Shown: positions 27,084 through 36,281, numbered from the stretch's first letter. The stretch: 64,000 nt of DNA from Nocardia sp. NBC_00403 (GCF_036046055.1 NZ_CP107939.1:6138001-6202000), one strand, 5' to 3'. Program-made: numbers and translations. The notes: generated by a model not told the origin, from the letters alone.

Positions 27084-27090
27084 CACTCAC
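27071..27090. promoter_or_regulatory. TetR operator 1
   Basis: GTGAGTGTACAGTCACTCAC has 7-bp arms GTGAGTG/CACTCAC around a 6-bp centre. It directly abuts the TetR ATG and overlaps the predicted -10, so binding would give autorepression. A 16/20 match lies before the oxidoreductase gene at 27706. Confidence 0.7.
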
Positions 27091-27660
27091 ATGAGCAAGA
27101 GCGGAGTGACCCTCTCCCGATCGGACGTCCGCCGCGACGCCGTCGTAGACGCCGCGATTATCGAGTTCGCCCGGACCGGCTATCACGGCACACCGATCAG
27201 CACAGTCGCGGCGACAGCGCAGATCTCACCGGCATACGTCTTCAAACTGTTCCCCGGCAAGGTCGCACTGTTCGTCGCCGCGCTCGAGCGCTGCTTCGAT
27301 TCGATCGAGCGAGCACTGTCGTCCGGCGCTGCCCGCGCCAACGGCGCGAGCCCCGAACAGATCCTGTACGAAATGGGCGGGGCCTACGCCGAACTCATCA
27401 GCGACAAGAGCCTGCTCATGCTGCAAGTGCACGCCCAGTCCGTCGCGGACGTCCCGGAAATCGGCGAGGCACTGCGCAGCGGTTTTGGCCGGGTGACCGA
27501 CTTCGCCAAACAGCGGTCGGGCGCCGAAGACGAGCAGGTGCAGCGATTCATCGCCTTCGGCCAGCTCTGCCACCTGATCACCACCCTCGGCCTGGACGGT
27601 GACGACAGCCCCTGGGCCGCCATCCTCACCGCAGGCATTCGCCACCCGAACGCCCACTGA
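27091..27660 (+). CDS. TetR-family transcriptional regulator
   Basis: This 189-residue protein has an N-terminal TetR domain (AAIIEFARTGYHGTPISTVAATAQISPAYVFKLFPGKVALFVAALERCF). The recognition helix contains SPAYVFKLF in place of the common YxYF. The C-terminal part is a helical ligand domain. It is followed by a terminator, and its operator is duplicated before the next gene, so it likely represses itself and the oxidoreductase/carotenoid-oxygenase pair. Confidence 0.9.
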   Translation: MSKSGVTLSRSDVRRDAVVDAAIIEFARTGYHGTPISTVAATAQISPAYVFKLFPGKVALFVAALERCFDSIERALSSGAARANGASPEQILYEMGGAYAELISDKSLLMLQVHAQSVADVPEIGEALRSGFGRVTDFAKQRSGAEDEQVQRFIAFGQLCHLITTLGLDGDDSPWAAILTAGIRHPNAH

Positions 27661-27671
27661 CTTCAACCAAC

Positions 27672-27694
27672 TGCCCCCTCGTGGGGCATTTATT
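27672..27694 (+). terminator. Rho-independent-like terminator
   Basis: Arms TGCCCC (27672-27677) and GGGGCA (27683-27688) form a 6-bp stem with a 5-base loop, followed by TTTATT. It sits 12 bp after the TetR stop and separates it from the oxidoreductase transcript. Confidence 0.6.
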
Positions 27695-27705
27695 CAACAC
27701 ACCGA

Positions 27706-27725
27706 GTGATTGACCAGTCACACAC
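27706..27725. promoter_or_regulatory. TetR operator 2
   Basis: GTGATTGACCAGTCACACAC matches operator 1 (27071-27090) at 16 of 20 positions and retains the dyad. It lies 14 bp before the oxidoreductase start, overlapping the expected 5' end of its mRNA. Confidence 0.65.
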
Positions 27726-27738
27726 CAGGAGAAGAAGC

Positions 27739-28773
27739 ATGTCCACCACCGCCACCGAAATCGTCCTGCCCGGCCGAGTCGAGCCCCAGGGCCTGCTGGT
27801 CACCCGGCGCGACCTGCCGGCACCCGCAGCCGGCCAAGCCCTCGTTCGGATCGAGGCGAGCGGTGTCTCCTTCGCCGAGCAGCAGATGCGGCGCGGCAAG
27901 TACTACGACCAGCCGGCCTTCCCGTTCGTGCCCGGATACGACTTGGTCGGGACCGTCACCGCAATCGGTGCCGGTGTCGATCCGGCCTTGGTCGGCAGGC
28001 GCGTGGCCGCACTGACCAAGATCGGCGGCTGGTCCAGCCACGCCCTGCTCGACGCCGCGGACCTGGTGCGGGTGCCCGTCGCACTCGATGCCGCCGAGGC
28101 GGAAACCTTTGTCGTCAACGGGATCACGGCCTGGCAGATGCTCTACCGGACCGCGCACGTGCGGCCCGGGCAGACCATTCTGGTCCACGGCGCGAACGGC
28201 GGCGTCGGCTCGACGCTCGTTCAGTTGGCCCGCGCCAATGGAATTCGCGTCATCGGCACCGCTTCGGCCCGCAATGCCGAAGCCGTCGAAGCACTAGGTG
28301 CGACCTGGATCGACTATCGCGGCGACGTGCCGCAACAGGTTCGAGCGCTCGCACCCGAGGGCGTGGACGCCGTATTCGACCATATCGGCGGGCCCGGCAT
28401 CAACGACTCGTTCGAACTGCTCGCGCCGAACGGCACGCTGGTCTCCTACGGCACCGCAGCCACCAAGAACGACGAGGGCAATTCACGACTGCCCGTGCTC
28501 AAGCTGTTCGCCCAGCTACTGCTGTGGAATGCGCTGCCCAACAAACGAAACGCGCATTTCTTCAACCTGTGGGCAGGCAAGCGCAATCTCACACGCTTCC
28601 GCAACCGCATCAGCGAGGACCTCGACAAGGTGTTCGACCTCGCCGCCCACGGCGCACTGCGCGCCCAGGTCGCCGCCCGCATCCCGCTGACCGAAGCCGC
28701 CCGGGCCCTCGAGCTCGCCGAGTCCAGCACCGTCGTCGGCAAGGTCGTCATCATCGCGGACGCCCCAGCCTGA
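27739..28773 (+). CDS. Zinc-independent quinone oxidoreductase-like MDR enzyme
   Basis: This 344-residue medium-chain dehydrogenase/reductase starts at ATG 27739 with AGGAG upstream. It has the early GroES-like fold (ASGVSFAEQQMRRGKYYDQPAFPFVPGYDLVGTV), the cofactor motif VHGANGGVGSTLVQLA and no zinc ligands, as in NADPH:quinone reductases. It probably reduces an enone or quinone. It lies under operator 2 and upstream of the carotenoid oxygenase, suggesting that it reduces an apocarotenoid or stilbene-derived product. Confidence 0.88.
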   Translation: MSTTATEIVLPGRVEPQGLLVTRRDLPAPAAGQALVRIEASGVSFAEQQMRRGKYYDQPAFPFVPGYDLVGTVTAIGAGVDPALVGRRVAALTKIGGWSSHALLDAADLVRVPVALDAAEAETFVVNGITAWQMLYRTAHVRPGQTILVHGANGGVGSTLVQLARANGIRVIGTASARNAEAVEALGATWIDYRGDVPQQVRALAPEGVDAVFDHIGGPGINDSFELLAPNGTLVSYGTAATKNDEGNSRLPVLKLFAQLLLWNALPNKRNAHFFNLWAGKRNLTRFRNRISEDLDKVFDLAAHGALRAQVAARIPLTEAARALELAESSTVVGKVVIIADAPA

Positions 28774-28967
28774 ACCACTCCGCCAGAGGTTCCCGGCACC
28801 CGCGAACACCTCCCCGATTCGGCGCCTGGCTCGCTCTCACCTCGTCGGCCGCACTCTTCTTCGACGGCGCGAGCCTCTACTGGGTGCTGGCCCTCGCGGG
28901 CGGCGGCAGCTACCTGGTCGCCGCAACCCTCGAACCCCGCCGCCGTGCGGCCGATCCAGCCGTCTGA
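28770..28967 (+). CDS. Possible small two-helix membrane protein
   Basis: The frame following the oxidoreductase encodes two hydrophobic stretches (FGAWLALTSSAALFFDGASLYW and LALAGGGSYLVAA) ending ATLEPRRRAADPAV. There is no ATG, GTG or TTG at a suitable place; only a CTG at 28770 overlaps the previous stop. It may be a real coupled gene with a rare start, or a remnant. Confidence 0.25.
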   Translation: MNHSARGSRHPRTPPRFGAWLALTSSAALFFDGASLYWVLALAGGGSYLVAATLEPRRRAADPAV

Positions 28968-29027
28968 AAATTCCTCTTCCCCACTGCTTTCCATCGTCGC
29001 CATCTGAAAGATGAACAAGGAATAGTC

Positions 29028-30377
29028 ATGAGCACAGAACGCCCGGTGCCGTACCTCAGCGGCCATTACGAACCGGTGGCCGATGAGATCACCGGCCACG
29101 AGCTGACCATCAACGGCACGCTGCCGCCGGAACTCAACGGACGCTACTTCCGCAACGGACACAATCCCAAGCCCGGCATCACCCCGAGCCACTGGTTCCG
29201 CGGCGAAGGCATGATCCACGGTGTGCGGCTGCACAACGGCCGCGCCGAGTGGTACCGCAACCGCTGGGTGAAAACACCTTTCCTGGAGGGGGTTCCGTTC
29301 ACCGGCGTCGAACTCGAGGTCAGCGCCGCCGCCACCAACATCATCTTCCACGCCGGGAAGTACCTGGCGCTGCAGGAGGCCAACCTGCCGTGGCAGGTCA
29401 GCTCCGAACTGGAGACCATCGGCATCTACGACTTCGACGGCAAGCTCACCACCTCGATGACCGCGCACCCCAAGGAGGATCCGGTCACCGGTGGACTGCA
29501 CTTCTTCTCCTACAGCCCGTACCCGCCGCACCTGACCTACTACGTGGCCTCCGCGGCGGGTGAGATCATCCGCGCCGAGCAGATCGAGGGCGCGGGGCCC
29601 TCGCTCATGCACGACTTCGCGCTCACCGGCGAGCATGCGGTGTTCCTCGACTTCCCGGTCGTGTTCAACCAACAGGAGCACTCGGGCATCCCCTATCGGT
29701 GGGATGCCGACTATCAAGCCCGCATCGGTGTGCTGCCGCGCAACGGGCATGCGGGCATCACGTGGTTCCAGGTGGATCAGGCCGCGCTGCTACACGTCAC
29801 CAACGCCTACATCGACCGGCAGAGCCGGGTGGTCGTGGAAGGCCCGCGTTACGACCAGGCCGCATGGGAGACCTCGTGGAAGTGGTGGGTCGGCGCACCC
29901 GGCTACGGGGGCAGCCCCGACGCCGGTTCCACCTTCCACCGGTGGATTCTGGACCCCGCCACCGGCCGTGCCACCAACGAACCGCTCGACGATCTCGCCA
30001 CCGAATTCCCCAGCATCAACGACGATTTCACCGGGGCGATCAACAAGTACAGCTACTCCATCGCCTTCCCCGGCGCGGGCCATGAGGGCTACTCCACCAT
30101 CAAGTTCGACACCGACACCGGCGAACGGCAACTGTTCCACCACGGTGCCGGCCGCATGCCCGGCGAGGCGGTGTTCGTGCCTGCCGTGGGCGGTACCCGC
30201 GAGGACGACGGCTACCTACTGACCATCGTCAGCGACACCCAAGCCAATGCCTCCCAGCTGCTCGTTCTCGACGCCGGCGACCTGCGCAAGGATCCGGTCG
30301 CCAGCGTCGAACTGCCCCGCCGGGTCCCGGCAGGTATCCACGGCCATTGGATCGCCGATCAGGAAGGCTCCCTGTGA
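29028..30377 (+). CDS. Carotenoid cleavage oxygenase (RPE65/lignostilbene dioxygenase family)
   Basis: This 449-residue enzyme has the family's Fe(II)-binding His spread across a seven-bladed propeller: candidates are in MTAHPKED, LMHDFALTGEH, and near the C-terminus IHGHWIAD. It also has the typical start LPPELNGRYFRNGHNPKPG and HWFRGEGMIHGVRL. Such enzymes cleave a C=C bond of carotenoids, apocarotenoids or stilbenoids with O2, giving aldehydes. AGGAATAG lies before the ATG. The neighbouring quinone-reductase-like gene and TetR fit a small inducible catabolic unit; the substrate is unknown. Confidence 0.9.
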   Translation: MSTERPVPYLSGHYEPVADEITGHELTINGTLPPELNGRYFRNGHNPKPGITPSHWFRGEGMIHGVRLHNGRAEWYRNRWVKTPFLEGVPFTGVELEVSAAATNIIFHAGKYLALQEANLPWQVSSELETIGIYDFDGKLTTSMTAHPKEDPVTGGLHFFSYSPYPPHLTYYVASAAGEIIRAEQIEGAGPSLMHDFALTGEHAVFLDFPVVFNQQEHSGIPYRWDADYQARIGVLPRNGHAGITWFQVDQAALLHVTNAYIDRQSRVVVEGPRYDQAAWETSWKWWVGAPGYGGSPDAGSTFHRWILDPATGRATNEPLDDLATEFPSINDDFTGAINKYSYSIAFPGAGHEGYSTIKFDTDTGERQLFHHGAGRMPGEAVFVPAVGGTREDDGYLLTIVSDTQANASQLLVLDAGDLRKDPVASVELPRRVPAGIHGHWIADQEGSL

Positions 30378-30530
30378 TCACCGGAATCGAGACCAGCGCA
30401 CCGGTTGTCGTGTGCCGCGACATCCTCGAGAGCCAGTGCCCCATGAAGGGGGGCGACGTCGTTGACGATGAAAGCCCTGCACTTGCGTTCTCGACCCGCT
30501 CAGATAATCAACATAGGAGTGCAGCCACTG

Positions 30531-31883
30531 TCACGGGCGTGGTGGTGGTGTCGGACTTTTCCTGATAGTCGGGTTGGTGACGCGCTGCACCCAGGCCGCA
30601 CAGTCCAAAAGGGCCATGTCGTCGTCAGACGGTCGGGAAAGCAGGATACCGGTGCGGGGCCCGGGCCGCGCGGCGGGTGCGGGCAGGGTGATGCCGCAAC
30701 TGCCAAGGTAGCTGAGCACCATGGTCGTGCGCAGTACGGCGGCGTTGGCGCGGTCGTACCAATCCGCGTCGGACTGCAGGTCGGCTGCGGGGGGTGGAAT
30801 GCGGCGCACGGTAGGGCACAGGAGCGTGGCATCATCGAGGTCGGCGGCGAACTCAGCGCGCAAGGCAGACATCGCAGCATAGACGGGGCCGATGGAATCG
30901 GCTGTATGCGTGTTGCTTTCGAGTCTGCGCCGGGTGGCGGGTTCGATCGGCATCGTCGAGTCGAGCCGGTGGCGATGCAGTCGGTATGCCTCGGCGCCGA
31001 CGATCGTTCCGATGTCATCCATCAGGCTCTGGGCAGTCGAGAGCGACGGTAGATGACGAAATTGAACGTCGGCGCCTGCGGCCCGGAGTTCGGCGACGGC
31101 GACGTCGATGTCGTCGGCTATCTCCGCTGCGGTGTCCTGCGACCATTCGCCCGTGGGTACGACGAATCGCAGCGGTAGCGGGCGACGACGAGGTCGGGTA
31201 GGCAGGAGTACACGGTCCAGCGCGGCGAGATCCTCGACCGTGGTCGCGAAGACGCCGACGCTGTCGAGTGTCGCCGACAGCGGTGCGAAGTCGTGGGGGC
31301 CGTATCTACCTGGGCTGGCACGGTATCCGACGATGCCGCACAGGGCGGCGGGCACGCGCACGGATCCGGAGGTGTCCGTGCCGACCGCCAGTGCGACGAT
31401 GCCGCGCGCGACCGCGACCGCGGATCCGGAGGAGGATCCGCCCGTGACGAGCTCCGGGTCGAGGGGGTTGGCGGGAGTGCCGAAACAGAGGTTGATCCCG
31501 AGTCCTGAGAAGGCGAACTCGCTGAGATTGGTTTTGCCGATGGTGACCAGACCGCTGTTGTGCACCCGCCGCACGAGGTGGCTGTCCACAACGGCGGGTT
31601 CATCGTGGAGGTGGCTGGCCGAACCGCAGGTCGTGACGGTGCCTTGGACGTCGAACACGTCCTTCCATGCGATGGGGACTCCGTCGAGTCGGCTGCGGCG
31701 TGCGCCGCGCGAGGCACGGAGATCGCTCGCCTGGGCCTGATAGCGGGCGCGTTCGGTGGTGACGGTGATCATCACCGCAGCCGAATCAGGTTGCCGGGCA
31801 CGGTCGATGGCGGCGGTTACCAGCTGCGCCGACGTAGCTTCGCCGCTCGCGAGGGCCTGCGCCATTGCGGTGGCGGTAGTCAT
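30531..31883 (-). CDS. Amidase (amidase-signature family)
   Basis: This is a 450-residue Ser-cisSer-Lys amidase: Lys in VPIAWKDVFDVQG, and TGGSSSGSAVAVARG with the catalytic serines. It lies closest to GatA/AtzF-type amidases. ATG 31883 has GGGAG 8 nt upstream. It is divergent from the DUF1989 gene across about 150 bp. The context points to hydrolysis of a small amide or ureide formed during breakdown of a nitrogen heterocycle. It is too far from gatB/gatC to be the tRNA amidotransferase subunit. Confidence 0.88.
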   Translation of the reverse strand: MTTATAMAQALASGEATSAQLVTAAIDRARQPDSAAVMITVTTERARYQAQASDLRASRGARRSRLDGVPIAWKDVFDVQGTVTTCGSASHLHDEPAVVDSHLVRRVHNSGLVTIGKTNLSEFAFSGLGINLCFGTPANPLDPELVTGGSSSGSAVAVARGIVALAVGTDTSGSVRVPAALCGIVGYRASPGRYGPHDFAPLSATLDSVGVFATTVEDLAALDRVLLPTRPRRRPLPLRFVVPTGEWSQDTAAEIADDIDVAVAELRAAGADVQFRHLPSLSTAQSLMDDIGTIVGAEAYRLHRHRLDSTMPIEPATRRRLESNTHTADSIGPVYAAMSALRAEFAADLDDATLLCPTVRRIPPPAADLQSDADWYDRANAAVLRTTMVLSYLGSCGITLPAPAARPGPRTGILLSRPSDDDMALLDCAAWVQRVTNPTIRKSPTPPPRP

Positions 31884-31985
31884 GGTAGGTACTCCCGATG
31901 CTCGGGTCCGGAACGAATACAGCACACGCTATCGCGCAGACATCCGCGCGGGTATGTATAAACATCTATTCAATTGCCCAAATAG

Positions 31986-32000
31986 TGTGTACATATCCAT
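31986..32000. promoter_or_regulatory. Candidate PucR-site in the amidase/DUF1989 promoter region
   Basis: On the minus strand this reads ATGGATATGTACACA. The pattern ATGGAT-N3-TACACA recurs at 36305-36319 before pucR/permease. The surroundings are A/T-rich for this genome. Confidence 0.5.
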
Positions 32001-32036
32001 TCCCGTTGGCCACCGCGGTTCTGTTGACTGACCAAC

Positions 32037-32678
32037 ATGACAGCGTTGAGCTACCCGGAGCCGGTAACCATTCCGGCCAGGCAGGCCCGGTCGGTCACCT
32101 TGCGTACCGGCGAGCGATTGCAGATCACCGACGTCGCCGGTGGCCAGGTGGGCGATGTGTTCGCCTACAACGTCGACGACATCACCGAGCATCACAGCGC
32201 CTCGCACACCCGCACCCAGGTCAGCCGCCTGTTCCCCGAGCTGGGCGAATCCTTCGTGACCAACCGGCGACGCCCTATCCTCACCTATCTGGCCGACACC
32301 TCCCCGGGTCGGCACGACATGTTGATCGCCGCCTGCGACCCGGAACGGTATGCGGCATACGGGGATCCCAACCACGCCAGCTGCGCGGACAATCTGCGGC
32401 AGGCGATGGCCGACCTCGGCCACCCGGCGCTGCCGTTCATTCCGCAGCCGATCAACGTATTCATGCGCATCCCCGTCGCCGCGGACGGGGAGCTGTCCTG
32501 GCTCGAAGCCGCTACCGCGCCCGGAGATTCGATCATCTTCCGCGCAGAGATGGCCTGCATCGTCGTCGTCTCGTCCTGTCCGCAGGACCACAACGTCATA
32601 AACGGCGCCGGCCCCACCCCGCTGGCTCTGACCATCCTTCCCCCAACCACCGAGGAGAACACCGATGACCACCGCTGA
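32037..32678 (+). CDS. DUF1989 (urea carboxylase-associated) family protein
   Basis: This 213-residue protein opens with TIPARQARSVTLRTGERLQITDVAGGQVGDVFAYN and contains SASHTRTQVSRLFPELGESFVTNRRRPIL, both typical of DUF1989. Conserved Cys and His (DPNHASCADNL) may bind metal. Family members sit beside urea carboxylase or amino-acid/nucleobase catabolic genes, and some act as hydrolases or aminomethyl transfer-like proteins; the exact reaction is unsettled. It heads a three-gene operon, overlapping the next gene by 14 nt. Confidence 0.85.
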   Translation: MTALSYPEPVTIPARQARSVTLRTGERLQITDVAGGQVGDVFAYNVDDITEHHSASHTRTQVSRLFPELGESFVTNRRRPILTYLADTSPGRHDMLIAACDPERYAAYGDPNHASCADNLRQAMADLGHPALPFIPQPINVFMRIPVAADGELSWLEAATAPGDSIIFRAEMACIVVVSSCPQDHNVINGAGPTPLALTILPPTTEENTDDHR

Positions 32679-33792
32679 CCTCGAACTGGCCCATCCGGCG
32701 CTCGAGCCGTTCGGCCTCGACTCCCTGAAGCTGCGCAACCGGTTCGCCGTCGCGCCCATGACGCGTATATCCGCCGAACCGGACGGCACGCCGACCGCGC
32801 AGATGGCCGAGTACTACCGCGAGTATGCGACGGGTGGATTCGGCTTGATCATCACCGAGGGCATCTACCCGGACGCCACCCACAGCCAAGGCTATTTCAA
32901 TCAGCCCGGCCTGGTCACCGACAGGCACATCGCCGGGTGGCGCGCGGTGGTGGACGCCGTGCACGGCGCCGGGGCCCCGATCATCGCGCAGTTGATGCAC
33001 GCCGGAGCGATCTCGCAGGGCAACGCCTACGGGTTCGAGACCATCGGACCGTCGACCGTTCAGCCGCGTGGGCAGATGATGGCCGATTACGGCGGCGTCG
33101 GCGGACCGTGGAACGCGCCCCGGGAAATGACGGCTCGCCATATCGACGACGTCATCGCCGGATACGCCGCCGCCGCCGAGAACGCCCGGGCGGCGGGTTT
33201 CGACGGCGTCGAGATCCACGCGGCCAACGGCTATCTGCTCGACCAATTCCTCACCGACTACACCAACCAGCGCACCGATGATTACGGCGGATCTGTGGAG
33301 AATCGGATCCGCCTTACCGCGCGCGTGCTGCGGGCCGTGCGTGACGCGCTCGGCGATCTCCCCGTCGGTGTGCGGCTGTCACAGACCAAGGTCAACGACT
33401 TCACCTACCGGTGGCCCGGTGCCGAGGCCGACGCGCGGGTCGTCTTCGCGGCCCTGGCCGACGCGACCTATCTGCACATCGCCAGCGAGGGCAGGAATTT
33501 CCTCGAGACCGCGCGCTTCTCCAGCGGCACAACCATCACTCAGCTGGCCCGCGAGGTGTCCGGCCGCCCGGTCATCGCCAATGGCGGCATGCATGCCCTC
33601 CCCCAGGCCGCCGATGTACTGACCGGCGGCCATGCCGATGTGCTGTCACTCGGTCAGGGTGCGCTGGCGAATCCGGATCTGCCGCGTCGGGTCGAGACCG
33701 GGGCAGAGCTCGCTCCGTTCAACCATGAGATGCTCCATCCCATGGCCACCCTGGACTGCGCCGCGGCATGGCGCGCACGAACCGACAAATGA
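32665..33792 (+). CDS. Old Yellow Enzyme-family NADH:flavin oxidoreductase
   Basis: This is a 375-residue FMN-dependent TIM-barrel reductase. Signatures: LKLRNRFAVAPMTRISAEPDG at the start, AQLMHAGA, the substrate-site EIHAANGYLLDQFL with the conserved His/Asn pair, and NQRTDDYGGSVENRIRL. It reduces activated C=C bonds. In this cluster it could reduce a ring double bond of a heterocycle before hydrolytic opening, which is inference. It overlaps both neighbours (14 nt and ATGA). Confidence 0.92.
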   Translation: MTTADLELAHPALEPFGLDSLKLRNRFAVAPMTRISAEPDGTPTAQMAEYYREYATGGFGLIITEGIYPDATHSQGYFNQPGLVTDRHIAGWRAVVDAVHGAGAPIIAQLMHAGAISQGNAYGFETIGPSTVQPRGQMMADYGGVGGPWNAPREMTARHIDDVIAGYAAAAENARAAGFDGVEIHAANGYLLDQFLTDYTNQRTDDYGGSVENRIRLTARVLRAVRDALGDLPVGVRLSQTKVNDFTYRWPGAEADARVVFAALADATYLHIASEGRNFLETARFSSGTTITQLAREVSGRPVIANGGMHALPQAADVLTGGHADVLSLGQGALANPDLPRRVETGAELAPFNHEMLHPMATLDCAAAWRARTDK

Positions 33793-34658
33793 GCGAGCAC
33801 ACCTGGACCCGCGGCGCGGCGGCCGTGGCGACGCTGACATTCGATGTCGATGCGGAGACGCCCATCCTCGCGGAAGGACGCCGCTTCGCCGATCACCCCA
33901 TGGTGATGTCACACCAGTCGTACGGACCGGATGTCGGCGTGCCGCGGATCCTCGATCTGCTCGATGAGATGGTCGTTCCCGCAACGTTCTTCGTGCCCGG
34001 CTGGGTAGCCGAGCAGCGTCCTGGCCTGGCCCGCTCGATCGTCGATCGCGGGCACGAGGTTGCACACCACTCTTACAGTCACCGTGCGCCCACCTCACTG
34101 CCGGCAGGAGCCGAACGCGCGGATTTCGTCCGCGCACTGGACGTTTTCGCCGCACAGGGCATCGACATCGCCGGACATCGGGCGGCGATGTGGAGCGCCA
34201 GCCGCGAAACGATCGGCCTGGTCGCCGAATACGGTCTGGCCTACGACTCGTCGCTGATGGGTGACGACCGGCCGTACCTCGTCGACGGCACCCATGCGCC
34301 GGTGGTGGAGCTGCCGGTGCACTGGTCGCTGGACGACTGGGAGCAGTATGCGTATCTGCCCGAACCGCGCATCGGTGCGGTCATCGAATCGCCGGTCAAG
34401 GTCGAGGGAATGTGGCGCGCCGAACTCGACGGAATGCGGCACTACGGCTGCCTGTTCAACGTGTGCATGCACCCGTTCCTCACCGGGCGGCCGGGCCGGA
34501 TGATGGCCCTGCGCCGCCTCATCGGGTACGCACAGGAGTGCGGGGACGTGACCTTCGTCCGCTGCCGGGATGTGGCTGCCTGGGCACGCGAGGACGCCGG
34601 GACGCCGCGTCGCGCACTGCCGAGCTACGACGTGGATCCGGCGGTGTATCCGAACTGA
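33789..34658 (+). CDS. Polysaccharide deacetylase-family hydrolase (allantoinase/PuuE-like)
   Basis: The start at 33789 overlaps the OYE stop as ATGA, giving 289 residues. The NodB-fold metal triad is visible: TFDVDAE (Asp) and HEVAHHSYSH (two His). It also has AGHRAAMWSAS-type motif 3 (here GHRAAMWS). Members with this arrangement in purine clusters (PuuE) hydrolyse the cyclic amide allantoin, rather than deacetylating sugars. Given the amidase, DUF1989, PucR and NCS1 neighbours, a cyclic amide substrate is likely. It ends 19 bp from the convergent pucR. Confidence 0.85.
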   Translation: MSEHTWTRGAAAVATLTFDVDAETPILAEGRRFADHPMVMSHQSYGPDVGVPRILDLLDEMVVPATFFVPGWVAEQRPGLARSIVDRGHEVAHHSYSHRAPTSLPAGAERADFVRALDVFAAQGIDIAGHRAAMWSASRETIGLVAEYGLAYDSSLMGDDRPYLVDGTHAPVVELPVHWSLDDWEQYAYLPEPRIGAVIESPVKVEGMWRAELDGMRHYGCLFNVCMHPFLTGRPGRMMALRRLIGYAQECGDVTFVRCRDVAAWAREDAGTPRRALPSYDVDPAVYPN

Positions 34659-34677
34659 CGTCGCGTCGGCCCGGTCA

Positions 34678-36273
34678 TTACGTCGCCGCGTGCGATGCGG
34701 TGCCCGGGCCGACGGCCTCGGCGGCCAACGCCAGGAACAGGTCGACGGTGTCCTCGAGTCGGTTGACGTTTCGGCCGGTCAGCTCGGTGATCCGGGCCAT
34801 GCGGTTGCGCAGGGTGTTGACGTGCACATGCAGGGCGGCGGCGGTCACGCCCCACTGGCCGTCGTTGGCCAGGAAGGTCCGCACGGTGTGTTCCAGTTCG
34901 GTGTGCGCGCGGGCGTCGTGCTCGCGAATGATGCCGAGCACCTGTTCGGAGAACCGTTGCAGCACCTGCTCGTCGAGCAGACCAAGCAGCATCCGGAAGT
35001 TCGCGACATCGGCGAAGGTGGCGGTGTCCGGGCCGTCCTGCGCGCGCAGCACCTGGCAGACTTCCCGAGCACGCACCAGCGGTTCCCGCAGTGCGCCGAC
35101 ACCGGCGGCGATCTCACCCAGCCCGATGACGATCCGTGAAGCGGCCACTCTTCTGCCGACTTCCACGGACAGCTCTCGGGCGAAACGCGTCAGCTCCTCC
35201 GTCGTACTCTCCCACGGGCACACGGCCACCGCGTCGCGGCTTCCCGCCACGGTGAACACCGGGATGCCGTGCGCGGCGAAGAACGCACCGGCGGCATCGG
35301 CGATATCGTCCAGCGGTGTGTCGAGGCCGCCGGGCGTGAGCACCGGGGCGAGCGCGAACACGCCCAGCGACCGGTCCGACGGCACACCGTACGCACGCAG
35401 CCGATGGCTCACCTCACCGCTGCGCCGCGGCCCGGACAGGACCATCTCCAGGAGCTCGGCCGCGAAACGCGCCTCAATGGCATGCACCGCTTGTTGTTTG
35501 GTCACCTCCAGGCTCAGGAATCGAGCGGCCTGGGCGAGCGCCTCCCGATCCGCCGCGGCGAGTTTCGCGGCCGGTTCCAGGCAGTACAGCCCGGCATCGA
35601 TTTCTCCCATCGCGCCCTCGACGAGGTAGAGCGCCGACGGCCCGGAGCCCAGTAGATCCACCTCGATCGGCGGTGGCGTGCGGTTGAGCGCCGCAGCGGC
35701 GAGGCGGATCTGTTCATCGGTAGGTTCGCAGCCGATGCTGGCCAGGCAGCGCCCCTTGCGATCAATGACCAACAGCGGCAATTCCGTTTCGCCACGCAGG
35801 ATTTCGAGCACGCCCGCAGCACCGCTGCCGCGTGAGAGGGCGGTCGCCAGGGCGTCGCCACGGTGCACGGTCGCGGTCAGTTCCGTCTGGAGGACCTCGT
35901 TCTGAATCCGGGCGGCGGCCCGGGTGAGCGCGGCGAACGGCACCCCGATACACAGTTCGACCAGTGGCAGACCACGCGAGACGCACAGTGCGACAAGCCC
36001 TTCCGGTAGGTCCGGAGTCTGCGCCGTTAGCCCGAACACCAGCCCTGTCGCACCTGCCCGCGCGACAGCGTCGACGAAGCGCTCCGCCGAGACATGCGGT
36101 AGCCACAGACCGTTGGTCAACACCAGTTCGCCGGGCCGGACATATCGCGACGGGTCAGGAAGCTCGGTGGTGTGCAGCCAGCGGATCTCCGCCACCAGGC
36201 GTTCGGTGAATTCCGGCGTCATGACACGCAGGCCCAGCGCGGGATCGGCGACAAGTCGGCTAATGGTCAACAC
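34678..36273 (-). CDS. PucR-family transcriptional regulator
   Basis: The protein is about 531 residues from GTG 36273. It has the N-terminal PucR purine-catabolism-like domain (LTISRLVADPALGLRV ... WLHTTELPDPSRYVRPGELVLTNG), a middle GGDEF-like region and the C-terminal helix-turn-helix (LEHTVRTFLANDGQWGVTAAALHVHVNTLRNRMARI). No ribosome site precedes the GTG, so a leaderless start is possible. It is divergent from the NCS1 permease and most likely controls both divergent promoters of the island. Confidence 0.9.
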   Translation of the reverse strand: MLTISRLVADPALGLRVMTPEFTERLVAEIRWLHTTELPDPSRYVRPGELVLTNGLWLPHVSAERFVDAVARAGATGLVFGLTAQTPDLPEGLVALCVSRGLPLVELCIGVPFAALTRAAARIQNEVLQTELTATVHRGDALATALSRGSGAAGVLEILRGETELPLLVIDRKGRCLASIGCEPTDEQIRLAAAALNRTPPPIEVDLLGSGPSALYLVEGAMGEIDAGLYCLEPAAKLAAADREALAQAARFLSLEVTKQQAVHAIEARFAAELLEMVLSGPRRSGEVSHRLRAYGVPSDRSLGVFALAPVLTPGGLDTPLDDIADAAGAFFAAHGIPVFTVAGSRDAVAVCPWESTTEELTRFARELSVEVGRRVAASRIVIGLGEIAAGVGALREPLVRAREVCQVLRAQDGPDTATFADVANFRMLLGLLDEQVLQRFSEQVLGIIREHDARAHTELEHTVRTFLANDGQWGVTAAALHVHVNTLRNRMARITELTGRNVNRLEDTVDLFLALAAEAVGPGTASHAAT

Positions 36274-36281
36274 ATATCGAA

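Noticed and set aside
31118..31717. Second amidase-like reading in another minus frame
   Set aside because: It is the out-of-frame shadow of the amidase; the Ser-cisSer-Lys residues are only in the annotated frame.
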